NCBI GenBank assembly: GCA_964512145.1
Contig: CAZEIM010000001.1
Span: 1 to 64,000 of the forward strand
Direction of reading: 5' to 3'
DNA from: CAYOHR01 sp964512145
GTDB taxonomy: Bacteria; Bacteroidota; Bacteroidia; Flavobacteriales_G; JALEGO01
DNA length: 64,000 bases
Part shown: in pieces, positions 60,781 to 64,000 of the stretch
Layout: the number at the start of each line of letters is the position of its first letter
How positions within the stretch are numbered: the first letter of the stretch is position 1
The notes under the pieces: model-generated
Databases searched by the model: none
What the model saw: only the letters and a program-made list of their open reading frames with translations
Told to the model about the DNA's origin: nothing
Position numbers and translations under genes: made by a program

Positions 60781-62526
60781 ATGATAAAAACACACATATT
60801 GTTCTCATTAAGATACATTATTACTATGGGGTGTTTTTTGTTATTTTACAGTAACAAAGTTAAGGCACAAAAAATATATCCCAAAGGAATTTTTAAATCT
60901 CCGGTAGACTCTACTGTATTACTGGCTGGAAATTTTGCTGAACTTAGGCCAAATCATTTTCATGGCGGCTTAGATATTAAAACACAGGGTCAAGAAGGAA
61001 AAAATATATACAGTATTTACGATGGTTATGTTTCAAGAATTAAAATATCAACACGAGGTTATGGAAAGGTGCTTTATATTACTCATCCTAATGGATATGT
61101 TAGTGTGTATGCACATTTGAGTAAATTCTCAGAAAAGATTGAAAAATATATTAAAAAGTTTCAATATGAAAAACAGACTTTCGAAATTGAATTGTTTCCT
61201 GATAAGTTAGATTTAGTTATAAAAACGAGTGAATTAATTGCTTACTCAGGAAATACTGGAGGTTCTAGTGCTCCACATTTACATTTTGAAATCAGAAATG
61301 TGGATGAAAAAACAATTAATCCTTTACTATTTGATTTTGGAGTGCAAGATAACATTAATCCTTCTATTTATAACTTGGGTATTTTTCCAAAAGGAAATCA
61401 AAGTTTTGTAAATGGTAAAACTGAAAAAATAATTCTTAGGTGTACAGGTAAAGATGGGAAATACAATATTAAAAATTATAAGCCTATTACAGCATGGGGA
61501 GAAATAGGTTTTGGGGTATCATGTTTAGACTTTTTTACCAATTCGGGTAATCGGTTTGGGATTTATAAAATGGAAATGTACGTGGATTCAGTATTGGTGT
61601 TTAAAAGTCAATTAGATGAGGTAGCTTTTGATGAAACTAGATATATTAACTCATTTGTTGATTATGAAATTTGGAAAAAATCGGGTATGAAAATTCAAAA
61701 AGCATATGTTGATCCTGGGAATAAATTGAATGTTTATTCAAATTTAGAGAATAAGGGTATTGTTTCTGTTCATGAAGAGAGAACCTATAAAGTTAAAATA
61801 ATCACAACGGATTATCATAGTAATACATCAGAATTAGAGTTTGAGGTTATCGGAAAAAAACAAATACAAGAAATTTCTGCTTCTAGTAGTAAAAGTCAGA
61901 ATATTACAACAAAGTTTTTTCATTATGATATCCACAATTCTTATCAAAATGACGAATGTATTGTTACGATTCCTGAAGGGAGGTTATATGAAGATATTTT
62001 ATTCGAATATTCTTCTTCAAAAAATGTATCTAAAAACTTTTATTCAAATATTCATCATATTCACAATACTTATACTCCATTACACAAACCTATAACTTTA
62101 GTTATTAAATTAACACGAGAAGCTCAAGATAATAGCAAACTTTTTGTTGCATCTATAGAAGGAGATAGGTATACTTATGAAGGTGGTAAGGTAGAAAATG
62201 GATATATAACTGCTCAATTAAAAAATTTTGGCTCGTATGCCGTGTTGTCTGATACTATTGCGCCATATATCGGAGTTTTAAAATTACCTAATTCAAAAAA
62301 CAAAAATATTTCATTTAAAATTTCTGACAATTTATCAGGAATTTCAAATTATAAATTAATGATTTCAAATTATTGGTTGTTAGCTGAATATGAATATAAG
62401 AATCATACTTTAACATATACACCGGATGAATATTTTCCTAAAATAAAAGGTCAGCAAGATTTAATATTAGAAGTAACCGATAAACTTGGTAACAAAAGAG
62501 TATATAAAACGAAAGTTATTTTATAA
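60781..62526 (+). CDS. M23 family metallopeptidase (secreted)
   Basis: 581 residues. Signal peptide ILFSLRYIITMGCFLLFYSNKVKA, then a LytM domain: NHFHGGLDIKT with zinc ligands H61 and D65, GYGKVLYITHPNGYVSVYAHLSK, and H166-x-H168 in SSAPHLHFEIRN. The peptidase domain is intact, so peptidoglycan cross-bridge cleavage at the periplasm is likely. The C-terminal ~400 residues are beta-rich (GIFPKGNQSFVNG, YKVKIITTDYHSNTSELEF, IAPYIGVLKLP, LEVTDKLGNKRVYKTKVIL), including an Ig-like end. It is divergent from ispH with only 12 bases between starts and 3 bases before the hydrolase gene. Confidence 0.9.
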   Translation: MIKTHILFSLRYIITMGCFLLFYSNKVKAQKIYPKGIFKSPVDSTVLLAGNFAELRPNHFHGGLDIKTQGQEGKNIYSIYDGYVSRIKISTRGYGKVLYITHPNGYVSVYAHLSKFSEKIEKYIKKFQYEKQTFEIELFPDKLDLVIKTSELIAYSGNTGGSSAPHLHFEIRNVDEKTINPLLFDFGVQDNINPSIYNLGIFPKGNQSFVNGKTEKIILRCTGKDGKYNIKNYKPITAWGEIGFGVSCLDFFTNSGNRFGIYKMEMYVDSVLVFKSQLDEVAFDETRYINSFVDYEIWKKSGMKIQKAYVDPGNKLNVYSNLENKGIVSVHEERTYKVKIITTDYHSNTSELEFEVIGKKQIQEISASSSKSQNITTKFFHYDIHNSYQNDECIVTIPEGRLYEDILFEYSSSKNVSKNFYSNIHHIHNTYTPLHKPITLVIKLTREAQDNSKLFVASIEGDRYTYEGGKVENGYITAQLKNFGSYAVLSDTIAPYIGVLKLPNSKNKNISFKISDNLSGISNYKLMISNYWLLAEYEYKNHTLTYTPDEYFPKIKGQQDLILEVTDKLGNKRVYKTKVIL

Positions 62527-62529
62527 ATT

Positions 62530-63384
62530 ATGATTAGAAAACACATCATTTCTAAAGAACAAGGTTTTACTTTATTTACCAATGAAAGTTCAAAGTTTAT
62601 TAAAATTAAAGGAATAGATATTCATTATAGAGATGAAGGCGATGGTACTCCCATTTTATTAATACATGGGCTAGGAGGGTCATTGCATAATTGGGATAAA
62701 ATCACTAGCCATTTAGTAAAACACTTTAGGGTAATTCGTATTGATTTACCAGGTTTTGGACTAAGTGGGTATTTTGATGGAATAGACGTTCATACTATTG
62801 TTGATTTAATTCATGAATTTACTAATTCTATAAATATTAATAATACTCATATTGTTGGAAATTCTTTAGGAGGATGGATAACATGGGAGTTCGCTATTAA
62901 GTATAAGGAAAAAGTAAATAAACTAGTTTTAATGAATTCTGCAGGTTTTTTTGGTGGCAAAGAGAGGATCCCCACATTTGAAATTATTAAGCGACCTGTT
63001 TTTAAAAAAATAATGAAAAGAGGAGTGCCCCGATTATTAATTTCCGTTATTTTGAGAAGGCAGGTTTATTATAAAAATAGAGTTTCTAAGGCTATGATAG
63101 AAAAATATTATAAAATGATAAATATTGAAGGAAATTTTGAAAGATTATTTTCAATTGCAAAGGTAGATTTAAAGCCAAATGTAGATTTATTGCATACTAT
63201 TCAAAATCCCACTTTAATTATATGGGGGAAGCAAGATACTACTCAACCCGTTGAATATGCTTATGAATTTAAAAAGAGAATTCCTCAGGCAGAAATAGAA
63301 ATTTACGACAAAGTAGGACATATACCTATGATTGAGGAGCCTCACCGAACTTTTGCTGATGTATTATCTTTTTTAATAAGATAA
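62530..63384 (+). CDS. alpha/beta-fold hydrolase
   Basis: 284 residues. The fold signature is complete: ILLIHGLGGSLHNWDKI (oxyanion HG), nucleophile S112 in IVGNSLGGWITWEFA, an acid in LIIWGKQDTTQPVEY and H264 in VGHIPMIEEPHRT. It resembles small MhpC-type serine hydrolases; the substrate is unknown. No signal peptide, so cytoplasmic. It follows the M23 peptidase gene by 3 bases and is probably cotranscribed. Confidence 0.9.
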   Translation: MIRKHIISKEQGFTLFTNESSKFIKIKGIDIHYRDEGDGTPILLIHGLGGSLHNWDKITSHLVKHFRVIRIDLPGFGLSGYFDGIDVHTIVDLIHEFTNSININNTHIVGNSLGGWITWEFAIKYKEKVNKLVLMNSAGFFGGKERIPTFEIIKRPVFKKIMKRGVPRLLISVILRRQVYYKNRVSKAMIEKYYKMINIEGNFERLFSIAKVDLKPNVDLLHTIQNPTLIIWGKQDTTQPVEYAYEFKKRIPQAEIEIYDKVGHIPMIEEPHRTFADVLSFLIR

Positions 63385-63391
63385 TTTAAGA

Positions 63392-64000
63392 TTACTTTAC
63401 TACGTTAAAAATTCTTGTATTTATTATCCCTAATTCATCCCTGATGTTTAAAATATACATTCCTGCTGCTAAATCGGGTAAATTTATTGGGTAAAGTTTT
63501 TTCCCTTTTTCAATCGGAGTTTTTTCATAAATAAGCAAAACTCCTTTCGTGTTGAATATTTTGATATCTAATTCATTTATTTGGGTGCTTTCAATTTGTA
63601 TTTGAAGAGTTTCTTTAACAGGATTTGGATAAATATTAAACGAATATTGTAAAGAATTAATTGGAAATAATTCAACAGGAGTTGAAATACAGTGATTTTT
63701 TTTAACTAAGTAAACATTTGTATTTCCTGAACTACCATCGCACCATATTGAAAATATATCACAACCCATTTGAACACTTGTGTTATAGTCTCCATAAAAA
63801 TCACTACTTGTTTGTGCTCCTGAAAAATCTGTATAATTATTGGAAATAACTTGATAATTTGATAATGTTAATCCTGAATCTATTGAGTGAAGTAATAAAT
63901 AGTCTGATAAATATGAGCTCCTGTCTACTCTGTACCACGAAATAGATAGATATCCTGAGTCGGCTGAGATATTGGGCATAAGATGATAATAATTCCCCAT
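63392..64000 (-). CDS. T9SS type A cargo protein, C-terminal part only (cut by window edge)
   Basis: At least 202 residues of a longer minus-strand gene. The part seen includes DFYGDYNTSVQMGCDIFSIW and SGNTNVYLVKKNHC, typical of BNR/sialidase-like beta-propeller proteins, then a T9SS type A domain: YSFNIYPNPVKETLQIQI, IKIFNTKGVLLIYEK, LPDLAAGMYILNIRD. The product is exported across the outer membrane. The catalytic domain lies beyond base 64000, so its activity cannot be judged. Confidence 0.75.
   Translation of the reverse strand: MGNYYHLMPNISADSGYLSISWYRVDRSSYLSDYLLLHSIDSGLTLSNYQVISNNYTDFSGAQTSSDFYGDYNTSVQMGCDIFSIWCDGSSGNTNVYLVKKNHCISTPVELFPINSLQYSFNIYPNPVKETLQIQIESTQINELDIKIFNTKGVLLIYEKTPIEKGKKLYPINLPDLAAGMYILNIRDELGIINTRIFNVVK

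Noticed and set aside
1..64000. Search for CRISPR arrays, rRNA, tRNA, transposases and phage genes
   Set aside because: No direct-repeat/spacer pattern, no rRNA or tRNA-like folds and no transposase, integrase or phage protein motifs were seen by eye. The collagen-coding repeats are tandem without spacers, so they are not CRISPR.

Overview
The window is a stretch of a low-GC (roughly 30% by eye) Bacteroidota chromosome, most likely from the Flavobacteriia/Cytophagia side of the phylum. Support for this comes from TAnnTTTG -7 promoter boxes a few bases upstream of many starts, the near absence of Shine-Dalgarno sequences, type IX secretion (T9SS) C-terminal sorting domains on several exported proteins, the bamD-rpoZ-coaBC gene string, the alternative GlmU-like protein, and an ATP synthase operon that ends at atpG. 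No rRNA, tRNA, CRISPR array, insertion sequence or prophage was recognised. It is draft sequence: there are two N-gaps (8251-8264, 9849-9864) and one suspicious junction near 795.

Layout. 1-1147: a 5'-truncated membrane pyrophosphatase abuts, tail to tail, the N-terminal fragment of an acetyltransferase-like gene. 1137-3130 (minus): polysaccharide deacetylase and radC. 3297-8168 (plus): rpsT, valS, an RlmI-like methyltransferase and a double-domain universal stress protein. 8265-12471: a TMTC-like membrane/TPR protein and a large head-repeat surface protein, separated by a gap. 12566-16327: thiolase, NlpC/P60 peptidase, LptF/G permease and a START-like protein. 16455-24065: a mini T9SS cargo, a GT-C-like membrane protein, ComEC, an SDR epimerase and a TamA/BamA-type outer membrane protein. 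24128-28702: TrmH-type methyltransferase, GlmU-like protein and Lon. 28827-32565: a broken small gene, the queuosine-precursor transporter, YraN, a small membrane protein, queA and ispD. 32562-36398: a large membrane protein and three exported proteins of unknown function. 36400-38731 (minus): bamD-rpoZ-coaBC. 38952-45716: a 54-residue orphan ORF, fabH, a T9SS esterase, a hybrid histidine kinase, gdhA and an acyl-CoA thioesterase. 45779-47899: a VWA/gliding-type C-terminal-domain protein. 48092-52984: atpB-E-F-H-A-G. 53029-64000: a membrane protein, an aldo/keto reductase, two collagen-like surface proteins, ispH, an M23 peptidase, an alpha/beta hydrolase and the end of another T9SS cargo.

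How the genes fit together. Most are core housekeeping genes: translation, envelope assembly (LptF/G, BamD, TamA-like), isoprenoid synthesis (IspD, IspH), CoA synthesis, energy (ATP synthase, pyrophosphatase) and tRNA queuosine (transporter plus QueA). The variable part is the cell surface. Three proteins share an N-terminal NVGIGT...PHxSS head module but carry different bodies (hemagglutinin-like head repeats or interrupted collagen-like repeats). Two of them lie side by side and share 167 bp without a mismatch, which points to recent duplication or gene conversion. I see no defence system or biosynthetic cluster. The most unusual material is this modular collagen-like/head-repeat family, the orphan small ORF before fabH, the mini T9SS cargo and the assembly-related anomalies.
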